Source: Gemmataceae bacterium | GTDB taxonomy: Bacteria > Planctomycetota > Planctomycetia > Gemmatales > Gemmataceae | Direction: 5' to 3' | DNA length: 8,974 nucleotides | Assembly (NCBI GenBank): GCA_017853285.1 | Contig: JAFMJU010000144.1 | Location: 1 to 8,974 of the forward strand | Shown: piece by piece, positions 1 through 6,053 of the stretch | Layout: each line of letters opens with the position of its first letter | How positions within the stretch are numbered: the stretch's first letter is position 1 | Notes under the pieces: generated by a model | What the model was told of the DNA's origin: nothing | Database searches by the model: none | What the model saw: the letters and a program-made list of their open reading frames with translations, nothing else | Position numbers and translations under genes: made by a program

Positions 1-2
1 GG

Positions 3-761
3 TCGGTTTACCTTGAAATGACAACCATCAAGCAGGTGGCCAAATACCTGGTGGAGCAGAAACACCTGCCGGCGTCGTGCGCCTTCCGATGCCCATTAAC
101 CAAGCCGGAGGGTTCCGATAAGCACTGCTACAGTGTGGAGGAAGTGGCGGCGATTCTGGAGCTTGCCAAATCCCTTCCGGATTGCCAGTGGATGTACCGG
201 GCCTTGGTCGGGTTGGCGTACACGGGCTTGCGCATCCAGGAGTTGGCCAGCCTGAGGTGGTCGGACTTCAGCGATAACCTTTCGATGATTCACCTCGGGG
301 ATCAGGGACACCGCTCAAGGCTTGAGGCCGACAGGCGACGAACCAAGTCGGGCAGGAGCAGAATGCTGCCGGTGCATGCCGATTTGCGGGAATTGCTTCA
401 GGGCATGCCGAGGGATCGGTCGCGTCCGGTATTCACAACAGAGCGGGGATACCGGCTGAATGATGGTCGCCTGAGGGACCAGTTTGTCCGGAAGATCATC
501 CGTCCGCTTACCGAGCGGTTCCCGACGCCGGAGGGACAGAAGGGATTCAAGGATGGCCGGTTGCACAATTTCCGGCATTTCTTTTGTTCGAGGATGGCGG
601 CCAGTTCCAAGGTGACGGCTTTGGTGCTCCAGAAATGGCTTGGCCACACTGACAGTAAGATGGTTCAGCATTACTTCGATTTGCAGGATGCCGAAGCGAA
701 GACGCTGATGTCGTCCATCGAGTTGTTGCCGAAACCCCAGGGGGGCGATGGCAACGGCTGA
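3..761 (+). CDS. Tyrosine recombinase / phage-type integrase, 5' end outside the window
   Basis: Site-specific recombinase of the tyrosine (phage integrase) family, which cuts and rejoins DNA through a 3'-phosphotyrosine intermediate. The frame is open to the left edge with no stop, so the ATG at 18 is probably internal and the N-terminal DNA-binding part is missing. Counting from that ATG, the end of the core-binding domain is at about residues 1-25, a linker at 26-40 and the catalytic domain at 40-235. The full catalytic set is visible: R72 in TGLRIQEL, K110 in the RTKSGRSR hairpin, H183 and R186 in HNFRH, H210 in LGHTD, and the nucleophile Y219 in QHYFD. The enzyme therefore looks intact and active. 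The gene ends 195 bp before the 3' end of a tRNA-Ser gene, a common integration target, so it probably belongs to an integrated element lying to the left. The family call is secure; the element type is unknown. Confidence 0.93.
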   Translation, partial: SVYLEMTTIKQVAKYLVEQKHLPASCAFRCPLTKPEGSDKHCYSVEEVAAILELAKSLPDCQWMYRALVGLAYTGLRIQELASLRWSDFSDNLSMIHLGDQGHRSRLEADRRRTKSGRSRMLPVHADLRELLQGMPRDRSRPVFTTERGYRLNDGRLRDQFVRKIIRPLTERFPTPEGQKGFKDGRLHNFRHFFCSRMAASSKVTALVLQKWLGHTDSKMVQHYFDLQDAEAKTLMSSIELLPKPQGGDGNG

Positions 762-776
762 CGAGGGGAGGCTGAA

Positions 777-816
777 GGGCGGTGCTGGTTGCCGGATCGA
801 TCCGGCGGCGCCGCCC
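777..816. repeat. GC-rich hairpin with nested perfect palindrome after the integrase
   Basis: An outer stem pairs 777-785 (GGGCGGTGC) with 808-816 (GCGCCGCCC), with one G-T pair. Inside it lies a perfect 16-base palindrome at 791-806 (GCCGGATCGATCCGGC), and a second perfect 12-base palindrome overlaps at 804-815. It begins 15 bp after the integrase stop codon. No T-run follows on the plus strand, so it is not a standard rho-independent terminator, although it could act as an imperfect one. A protein-binding or recombination role is possible but only inferred. Confidence 0.5.
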
Positions 817-862
817 GAAAGCCTGAGTTTAAGGAGATCCCGAGTAGCAGGAAGGAGGCAGG

Positions 863-882
863 TTTGGCACAGTTTTGGCACA
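863..882 (+). repeat. Two 9-bp direct repeats, 11-bp period, between integrase and tRNA
   Basis: TTTGGCACA occurs at 863-871 and again at 874-882, so the starts are 11 bp apart, about one turn of DNA. An inverted partial copy (GTGCC, 898-902) follows an AT-rich stretch. The position, between the recombinase gene and the tRNA 3' end, suits arm-type integrase sites or sites for an accessory factor, but the function is inferred only from spacing and place. Confidence 0.45.
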
Positions 883-956
883 CCAGCAATATTAGGCGTG
901 CCTTATGATCGTAAGTTGTTGCAGAGAAAGGGTTTGTGTCAGGCGGAAAAACAAAG

Positions 957-990
957 CGGAGAGGGGGGGATTCGAACCCCCGGTGGAGTT
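957..990. other. Candidate attachment (att) site in the tRNA-Ser 3' half
   Basis: Tyrosine recombinases of integrated elements often use the T arm and 3' end of a tRNA gene as the crossover site, and the recombinase gene usually lies just inside the element. Here the recombinase gene ends 195 bp from the tRNA 3' end, so the T-arm/acceptor segment is the likely crossover region and the element would extend leftwards. The second direct repeat would be outside the window, so the boundaries are a guess. Confidence 0.35.
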
Positions 991-1043
991 TCCCCCACAC
1001 AGCATTTCCAGTGCTGCACAATCAGCCGCTCTGTCACCCCTCC
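957..1043 (-). tRNA. tRNA-Ser, anticodon GGA
   Basis: A complete class II tRNA folds on the minus strand. The 7-bp acceptor stem pairs GGAGGGG (1043-1037) with CCTCTCC (964-958), with one G-U. There is a short D stem (ACA/TGT), an anticodon stem CAGCA/TGCTG and the loop CTGGAAA at 1011-1005, giving anticodon GGA at 1009-1007, which reads UCC and UCU serine codons. A long variable arm (GTGGGG, GAAA loop, CTCCAC) is typical of tRNA-Ser, and the T arm has stem GGGGG/CCCCC with loop TTCGAAT. The discriminator base (957) is G, as usual for serine. CCA is not encoded. A T-rich stretch (CTTTGTTTTT) directly after the 3' end may help termination. The gene is intact even though it sits next to a recombinase, as expected when an element restores the tRNA 3' end on insertion. 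Confidence 0.96.
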
Positions 1044-1062
1044 GGATGCGTTGCGAACAGGT

Positions 1063-1092
1063 ATCCTAGTGGAATCCACGGTAACCCGTCAA
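1063..1092 (-). promoter_or_regulatory. Predicted promoter of the tRNA-Ser gene
   Basis: Reading the minus strand, TTGACG (1092-1087, five of six bases of the -35 consensus) is followed after 18 bp by TAGGAT (1068-1063, four of six bases of the -10 consensus). The tRNA 5' end at 1043 is 20 bp beyond the -10, leaving room for a short leader removed by RNase P. Placement is good; the -10 is only moderate. Confidence 0.5.
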
Positions 1093-1126
1093 TCTGGCCA
1101 GAACCCCAAGGCCCCAGGGCCAACCT

Positions 1127-1173
1127 AAAAAGGAAGCATCATTTCGGTGCAAACCGAAAAGTTGGTGCTTTCC
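1127..1173 (-). terminator. Rho-independent terminator after the GTPase gene and operon
   Basis: On the minus strand an interrupted stem-loop forms about 70 bp after the GTPase stop codon. GGAAAGCA (1173-1166) pairs with TGCTTCC (1138-1132) around a bulged A. The perfect inner stem TTTCGGT/ACCGAAA lies at 1142-1159 with a 4-base loop. TTTTT (1131-1127) follows the stem at once. Hairpin plus U-tract is the classic intrinsic terminator layout. It would end transcription before the tRNA gene, which is on the same strand. Confidence 0.7.
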
Positions 1174-1240
1174 ACGAGGGGATCAGGCATCCGATCCATA
1201 CAAAAAGATATCTTGTGTTAAAGCGGCTTGAATCGGCCTT

Positions 1241-2353
1241 TCAAACCGTTTCCTGAAATCGGTGCGTGGGCACGGGGCGACCTGGGCGGAAGCTGCGCAG
1301 GTTTTCCAGCGTGGCCTTGCCACCCAAAGCCTGGGCGGCTTGGTGGGTGCCCTGCTCCACCAAATGGGCCAGGGTTTCCGGATCCAGAGCCACCCGCGCG
1401 TTGATGATGAGATCGGCCTCCAACGCCTGGCGGCTGGCGGGCTGCGACAGTTTGGGCGCGGTGATGTTGTCGATGGAGTTGGCCACCGCGATCGCGCCGG
1501 CCCCTTTCACCGTCACCTTCAGGTGGGCCGTCTCGGCGTCCTGAACATTCAGCAGGTTCTGGATGGTCCGCACCAGGCCCAGGGCCAACGCATCGAGGTC
1601 GAACGGCTTGTCAGCGCGCACCGATCCCTGGCTGTTCAACCAGCCCAGGTCAGCCTCGCCCTGCGCGTAGATATCGTAATCCACATCCATGGTCCGTTGC
1701 CCGGGTACGATGCTCCCGTGCTCCAGCGCCTCGATGAATCGATCAAAGCCTGCTCCCGTGCCGGCCGAGATAGCCAGCACCGGTCGGCCGGGAAACTGCT
1801 CGTTCACCAGCCCGGTCAGTTCGGCCACTTCCTCAGGCTTCAATTCATCGGCCCGGTTGACCAGGACCAGATCCGCCTCTTCCAGTTGCTTGCGGAAAAT
1901 ATAGGCGGCCTGCGGCGAGAAACCGGCCTTGGCGTGGTTTCCCAAAATGCGCCGGCCATGCCCAGGCTTCAAAATCACCGCGTAGGGAGCCAGCCGCATT
2001 GGCTTTTGGTACACCTTTTCCAGCGGGCGCATCACTGTGGCCACCAGATCGGTGCAACTGCCCACCGGCTCGGCCAGCACCACATCGGGCAAGCCGCTGC
2101 CCGCCAATTTCTCCATCACACTGGTCAACTCGTTGAAGTTGCAGCAGAAGCAGGAGCCGGCCACCTCGCCCACTTCCAGACCCTGCGCACGCAGCGTGTG
2201 GGTGTCCACCAGGTCGGCCGCCTGGTCATTCGTGACCACGATCACCCGCTTGCCCTGGGCCTGGTAATGCTTCGCCAGCCGCCCCACGGTGGTGGTTTTG
2301 CCAGCACCCAAAAATCCCCCAACCATGATGAATAGGGGCGCCTTGGCGACCAT
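1241..2353 (-). CDS. CobW/COG0523-type (G3E family) GTPase
   Basis: A 370-residue P-loop GTPase, expected in the cytoplasm. G3E proteins of this kind serve as metallochaperones or insertion GTPases (CobW, nitrile-hydratase activators, ZNG1/YeiR-type zinc proteins). Visible motifs are Walker A GFLGAGKT at 13-20, the family's CxCC metal-binding motif as C68-F69-C70-C71, the Walker B-like LAEPVG at 94-98 and the guanine-specificity motif as NRAD (166-169) in place of the usual NKxD. The C-terminal part (about 210-370) resembles the CobW C-terminal domain only loosely (HLKVTVKGAG, then ADLIINARVALDPE) and has no His-rich tail. A GGAG ribosome binding site (2364-2361) sits 7 bp before the ATG. The gene is 86 bp downstream of an ABC permease gene on the same strand and is followed by a terminator, so it is probably the last gene of the operon. 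The metal and target protein are not known. Confidence 0.88.
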   Translation of the reverse strand: MVAKAPLFIMVGGFLGAGKTTTVGRLAKHYQAQGKRVIVVTNDQAADLVDTHTLRAQGLEVGEVAGSCFCCNFNELTSVMEKLAGSGLPDVVLAEPVGSCTDLVATVMRPLEKVYQKPMRLAPYAVILKPGHGRRILGNHAKAGFSPQAAYIFRKQLEEADLVLVNRADELKPEEVAELTGLVNEQFPGRPVLAISAGTGAGFDRFIEALEHGSIVPGQRTMDVDYDIYAQGEADLGWLNSQGSVRADKPFDLDALALGLVRTIQNLLNVQDAETAHLKVTVKGAGAIAVANSIDNITAPKLSQPASRQALEADLIINARVALDPETLAHLVEQGTHQAAQALGGKATLENLRSFRPGRPVPTHRFQETV

Positions 2354-2439
2354 GAAGTTTCTCCGGCTAACCCTTCCAAACCCGGTGTATCAGCCAATCT
2401 AATGGTAGCAGAAACGCCCCTTCCAAATTACGCACCCAC

Positions 2440-3189
2440 TCACCGAAACCAACGCCCAAACACCCCAAGGGCCCATCCGGCAATCACCAGCCCGCATCCC
2501 ATGGTGAGGCTTGCCAGGGCCGCCACCACGGGTGTCAGCGAGGAACGCAGCGTGGGCCATACCAATGCGGGTAGAGTCTCCTCCCCGGGTTGGCACAAAA
2601 ACAGGCACAGTACCGGCTCATGAAAAGCCAGCGTGGCCGCAAGTAGGAACGCCGCCGCAACAGCAGGAAACAAACGGGGCAATCCAACCCGCCACCAGGC
2701 TTGGGCCGGGCTCGCTCCCAAGTCCGCGGCAGCCGCTAGAAGCATCCTGAATGCGGCATCCACACGCAACCCAATCAGCAACAAAGCCACGGGAAAACCA
2801 AGCAAAGCCTGCGCCACCACCAGCAGGCAGAGTCGGCTTCCCTCAGGCAAAGCCCCGGCCATTGGCAGCAGGCCCATAGCCCACGCCACCTGGGGCAGAC
2901 AGGCCGGAAGAAGGTACAACGCCCACCATGCGGAAGCCTTGCCCCGCGAAACCCAGGCTGCGGCGATGGCCAACCCCACCGCGAGTGCCCCCGAAAGTCC
3001 GGCCATCCACAGACTGCGGAAAAAAGCCTGACGCCACTGTTCACCTGTCACCGCCTGAGTGAACCAGCGGACAGACCAGTCACTCACAGGCAGTGTGAAA
3101 AACGGGTCGGGTGAGAAGGACAACCACAGCGTGACCACCAATGGGGCCATCATCAAAAGCGTGGCGGCAATCCACAGCAGGCGCATCAC
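2440..3189 (-). CDS. ABC transporter permease, PotC-like (second permease)
   Basis: A 249-residue inner-membrane permease of a binding-protein-dependent importer, with about six hydrophobic segments (near 5-25, 58-80, 86-110, 120-142, 172-190 and 218-243). The cytoplasmic EAA loop that docks on the ATPase is at about 152-174 (AAAADLGASPAQAWWRVGLP), with the conserved glycine. The N-terminal pattern (LSFSP, then W-S-x-R-W-F, then the FFRSL segment) recalls PotC/YdcV-type permeases. The start is GTG at 3189 or the next codon, ATG at 3186; both overlap the stop of the preceding permease (GTGATG). A GGAG site lies 8 bp before the GTG. The overlap implies translational coupling, and this protein should pair with the preceding permease as a heterodimer. 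Substrate unknown. Confidence 0.88.
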   Translation of the reverse strand: MMRLLWIAATLLMMAPLVVTLWLSFSPDPFFTLPVSDWSVRWFTQAVTGEQWRQAFFRSLWMAGLSGALAVGLAIAAAWVSRGKASAWWALYLLPACLPQVAWAMGLLPMAGALPEGSRLCLLVVAQALLGFPVALLLIGLRVDAAFRMLLAAAADLGASPAQAWWRVGLPRLFPAVAAAFLLAATLAFHEPVLCLFLCQPGEETLPALVWPTLRSSLTPVVAALASLTMGCGLVIAGWALGVFGRWFR

Positions 3190-3968
3190 GGGTGATTCTC
3201 CCGTGTCAATCCGAAAGGCCGGATCAGGTAAACCGCCCCCACCAGCACCAGCAGCAGCACCCCCTCGGCGGCGGCCAGGGGCCAGCGACTGTTGTCAAAC
3301 GCCTGGTGATGCAGATCGGTGGCCAGTGTTCGCCCAATTGGCCCACCGAGAATGTCCGGACCAAGGAACGCACCCAACCCCCAGCCCAGGGCAAGTTGTC
3401 CCACCAGCCAAAGGCCGGGCCAAGCCAGGGGAAGTCCCACCCGCGACCACACCTGCCAGTCTCGCGCGCCCAGCCCGCGGGCCGCAGCCAGCACCGTCCA
3501 ATCAATTCCTCGCAGGTGTACCAGCAGCACCAGTGCCGCATAGGGTGTGATGAGAAAAACCTCCGCAAGCCATGCCGAGACAACACCCCTTGGCAGCAGC
3601 AACCTCAGCGCGACCAAAGGGGCCAACATGCCCGCCAGACGGGGAGCCAACAGCACCAGCAGGCCGATCATAAGCCGGCCCCCACCCGAAGCTCGAAGCG
3701 GCCAAGCCAAAAGCCAAGCCAATGGCAACACCCCCGCCATCACAGCCAATCCAAACAAACAGGTGAAGCCGATCAGCGGCGCAAATTCCGGCGACAGCAA
3801 TCGGGTGAAGTTTTCCCAGGTGAAACTATCCGCACGGTAAAAACCTACACCATAGGCCGGTTGGCAGAGGGACAGCCGCACCAGTAACACCATCGATGGC
3901 ACCACCAGCAAGGCCACCAACGCCAACGCCGGCCCGGCCAACCACGCGTTCGACCGCGTGGATCTCAT
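3186..3968 (-). CDS. ABC transporter permease, PotB-like (first permease)
   Basis: A 260-residue inner-membrane permease, partner of the following PotC-like permease. Hydrophobic segments lie near 10-32, 64-90, 98-124, 132-152, 176-203 and 232-250. The EAA loop is at 160-184 (LAAARGLGARDWQVWSRVGL and following). Residues 203-210 (GPDILGGP) match the conserved LGGP region of PotB-type permeases. The ATG at 3968 overlaps the ATPase stop by 4 bases (ATGA), which fixes the start. The frame stays open well upstream, to about 4283, but that stretch is antisense-like shadow within the ATPase gene and has no membrane character. In E. coli the ynjC permease is a single protein with both halves; here the two halves are separate genes. 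Confidence 0.88.
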   Translation of the reverse strand: MRSTRSNAWLAGPALALVALLVVPSMVLLVRLSLCQPAYGVGFYRADSFTWENFTRLLSPEFAPLIGFTCLFGLAVMAGVLPLAWLLAWPLRASGGGRLMIGLLVLLAPRLAGMLAPLVALRLLLPRGVVSAWLAEVFLITPYAALVLLVHLRGIDWTVLAAARGLGARDWQVWSRVGLPLAWPGLWLVGQLALGWGLGAFLGPDILGGPIGRTLATDLHHQAFDNSRWPLAAAEGVLLLVLVGAVYLIRPFGLTRENHP

Positions 3969-5011
3969 GGCCTGCAGCCCCTGGTGACATTCCACCCCGC
4001 GGTGGCAGGGAGGATGGCCTTCATGATCTCGCCCGGCCGGGGAACCTCGGTACCAGCCAAGGCCATCTTCCAGACCAGACCGGCGGCTTCGAAAGTCACC
4101 AGACTGTCTGCCCCGCGAAAAACCACATTCCGCACCGGACCTTGCAGCCTGTAATCGCCGCTGTCTGGTTGGTCGCCTGGTACCAGTTCCTCTGGCCGCA
4201 CCAGCAGGCACTCCCCGGCCTCCGCCCGCAAAAACCCACCGCGGGTGATGAGGTTGGCCTCGCCCAAAAACCCGGCCAACCACGGGTCCCTCGGCCGCTG
4301 GTACAACTCCGCCGGTGGCCCGGCCTGCACCAGGCGTCCTTCGCGCAGCGCCACCAGCGAATCGGAAAGTGCCAGCGCCTCCTCCTGATCATGCGTGACC
4401 AAAAGCGTGGTGACGCCCGTCTCTCTTTGGATCCGTTTCAGTTCGCCGCCCAGTCGTTGACGCAGCCCTCGGTCCAGCGCGGTGAACGGTTCATCCAGCA
4501 ACAGCGCCCGCGGGCCAAAGGCCAATGCCCGGGCGATGGCAACCCGTTGCCGCTGGCCGCCTGACAAGCTGTCGGGCCGGCGGGTCCAGGTGTCGGAGGG
4601 CAGGTCCACCAGTTGCAGCGTGGCCCTGGCTTTCTCCAGCGCAAAGGCGATTGGCTTCCCGCGCACTTCCAGCCCGAAGGAGACATTCCTCTCAACGGTG
4701 AGATGTGGAAACAGCGCCAGGTGCTGGTGCACCAGTCCCAACCCCCTGGACTCGGGCGGCAGGTGGGTGGCATCAGTCCCATCCAGCCACACCGTGCCCC
4801 GGAAAGGTTTCAGATGTCCGCCAAGGATCTGCAGCAGCGTGGTCTTGCCCGAGCCCGAAGGGCCCAGCAGCGTGGTGAGCGCGCCCCTTTGGAGGCGCAT
4901 GCTGATGTCGTGAAGCACCTCATGCGAGCCGTGGGAGAAGGAGACTCCCTCCAGGCACAGCAGGGGAACCGTTTCGTCAGCCGCCAAGGACGGTGCGCTG
5001 CCATTCATCAT
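3965..5011 (-). CDS. ABC transporter ATP-binding protein with C-terminal TOBE-like region
   Basis: A 348-residue cytoplasmic ATPase that powers the importer. Motifs in order: Walker A GPSGSGKT (50-57), Q-loop Q96 in LVHQHLALFP, signature LSGGQ (149-153), Walker B LLLDEP (170-175), D-loop ALD (178-180) and switch H207 in VTHDQEEAL. After about residue 240 there is a roughly 100-residue extension of the TOBE kind found in PotA, CysA and FbpC. This sets it apart from E. coli YnjD, which is a short ATPase without it. The start is ATG at 5011 (or the adjacent ATG at 5008), which overlaps the end of the substrate-binding protein gene by 35 bases; no other ATG precedes the ABC domain. The ribosome binding site is weak, so expression may depend on coupling. 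The family is certain, the substrate is not. Confidence 0.93.
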   Translation of the reverse strand: MMNGSAPSLAADETVPLLCLEGVSFSHGSHEVLHDISMRLQRGALTTLLGPSGSGKTTLLQILGGHLKPFRGTVWLDGTDATHLPPESRGLGLVHQHLALFPHLTVERNVSFGLEVRGKPIAFALEKARATLQLVDLPSDTWTRRPDSLSGGQRQRVAIARALAFGPRALLLDEPFTALDRGLRQRLGGELKRIQRETGVTTLLVTHDQEEALALSDSLVALREGRLVQAGPPAELYQRPRDPWLAGFLGEANLITRGGFLRAEAGECLLVRPEELVPGDQPDSGDYRLQGPVRNVVFRGADSLVTFEAAGLVWKMALAGTEVPRPGEIMKAILPATAGWNVTRGCRP

Positions 5012-6053
5012 TCAGGTCGTCCCAATCCCGGGCATATCGGTCATACGGATAATACCGCAGGCCCCCAAACTGCTCCGGCGTGTGCGGGTAGATGGCGGCC
5101 CACAGCGGGTCCTCCTCAGCCATCACCCGGGCCGCGTCGATCCGGGAAGTCGCCGAACCCCGGCGGGCGAATTCAACCTGCATCTCACGGGAGAACAGCA
5201 GGTTGATGGCGACCTCGGCCAAAGCCTTGCGGGGTGTGCCCACGGGTATTGCCCAAAAAACCTGCACGAAGGCGCGGTCCTTTTCCGGTACCACGGCGAG
5301 CAGGTCGGGGTTTTCGCGGATGGCCTGGATGTACTCGGGGCTGTGCATGTTGCCGAGTCGCACCTCGTTTCGCGCCAGCGCCAGGATCATGTCGGCGCTG
5401 GTCTTCCACCAGAGTTTCACACGGGGAGCCTGGCCACGGGCAAAACGCATGACTTCCTCGGTCGCCTTCTCCACCAGCGTGTGCGCTTGGCCGGCTTTTC
5501 CCTCACTGTCAGCCAGCATGGCGGCGCAGGTGAAAAGACTCATGTAAAAGTGCTGGTACAGGCCCAGGTGCCCGGTATGGGCGCCGTCCATCAGGTCAGC
5601 CCAACGGACCGGCCGCGGATGGATTTCACGGCGTGAGGCGATGGTCATCACCGAGTCGGGATAGGGCAATCCCAACTGGTCGCGAAAGATCCAGTGGTCC
5701 AGCGTCACCGGGGCCAGGTCACGCTGGTGGGGGATGTTGGCCCAATCGATCGGTTGAAACAACCCGTCCCGCGCGGCGGGGAATCCCTGCGTGGCGTCAG
5801 TGATCATGAGGTCGAATGGCGGCTTGCCTGCGGGCGAGGCCTTCAATTTGGCGATCCCTTCCCACCAACCCGCCGTGAAGACGACCCGTTTGCCGGTGAG
5901 GGCCTCGAAACGGGGCGCGAACACCTCGCGCATGGTCTGCTCGTGCCCGCCCGAATAGACAAACACCCGGAGGGCCTCGGCGGCCGATCCGCACCCGGCC
6001 AGCGCCGCAGAGGAGGCTGACAGCAGGAACACTCGGCGATTGGGGGCACTCAT
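4977..6053 (-). CDS. Extracellular solute-binding lipoprotein of the ABC importer
   Basis: A 358-residue binding protein that should capture the ligand outside the inner membrane and pass it to the permeases. The N-terminus has a twin arginine (NRRVFL, residues 5-10), a short hydrophobic stretch and the lipobox LAGC with C21 as the lipidated residue, so it may be a Tat-exported lipoprotein. The mature protein opens with a strand (LRVFVYSGGHE, 28-38) and contains FDLMITDATQG (80-90), DQLGLPYPDSVMTI (125-138), PVGTPRKALA (270-279) and a C-terminal YYPYDRYARDWDDLNDEW (334-351). This layout is that of the polyamine/iron/thiamine-type cluster of binding proteins. A GGAG site is 7 bp before the ATG. 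The ATG overlaps the upstream stop (ATGA). The ligand cannot be assigned; the C-terminal tyrosines could be structural or ligand-contacting. Confidence 0.88.
   Translation of the reverse strand: MSAPNRRVFLLSASSAALAGCGSAAEALRVFVYSGGHEQTMREVFAPRFEALTGKRVVFTAGWWEGIAKLKASPAGKPPFDLMITDATQGFPAARDGLFQPIDWANIPHQRDLAPVTLDHWIFRDQLGLPYPDSVMTIASRREIHPRPVRWADLMDGAHTGHLGLYQHFYMSLFTCAAMLADSEGKAGQAHTLVEKATEEVMRFARGQAPRVKLWWKTSADMILALARNEVRLGNMHSPEYIQAIRENPDLLAVVPEKDRAFVQVFWAIPVGTPRKALAEVAINLLFSREMQVEFARRGSATSRIDAARVMAEEDPLWAAIYPHTPEQFGGLRYYPYDRYARDWDDLNDEWQRTVLGG

Noticed and set aside
748..1128. Open reading frame across the tRNA-Ser gene with a GGIRTPGG stretch
   Set aside because: It is translated from the T arm and acceptor stem of the tRNA, a well-known false protein artefact. 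The tRNA fold is complete and explains the sequence.
1262..2335. Long plus-strand open frame (357 codons) opposite the GTPase
   Set aside because: It is antisense to a gene with clear GTPase motifs and arises from the high GC codon bias. Its product is His/Gln-rich without any recognisable domain.
2354..2439. Separate promoter for the GTPase gene in the 86-bp gap
   Set aside because: Only weak -10-like hexamers (TACCAT, TAGATT) are present, none with a correctly spaced -35, so a promoter could not be supported.
3141..3887. Plus-strand open frames opposite the permeases, rich in Pro, Gln and Ser
   Set aside because: They are shadows of hydrophobic codons read on the opposite strand; no domain, no ribosome binding site.
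3969..4283. N-terminal extension of the first permease into the ATPase gene
   Set aside because: It is Arg/Gly-rich without membrane segments and overlaps the ATPase coding region. The ATG at 3968 gives a normal permease with an ATGA overlap.
5082..5636. Plus-strand frame opposite the binding protein gene
   Set aside because: No domain or start signal, and it is fully covered by a gene with clear family features.
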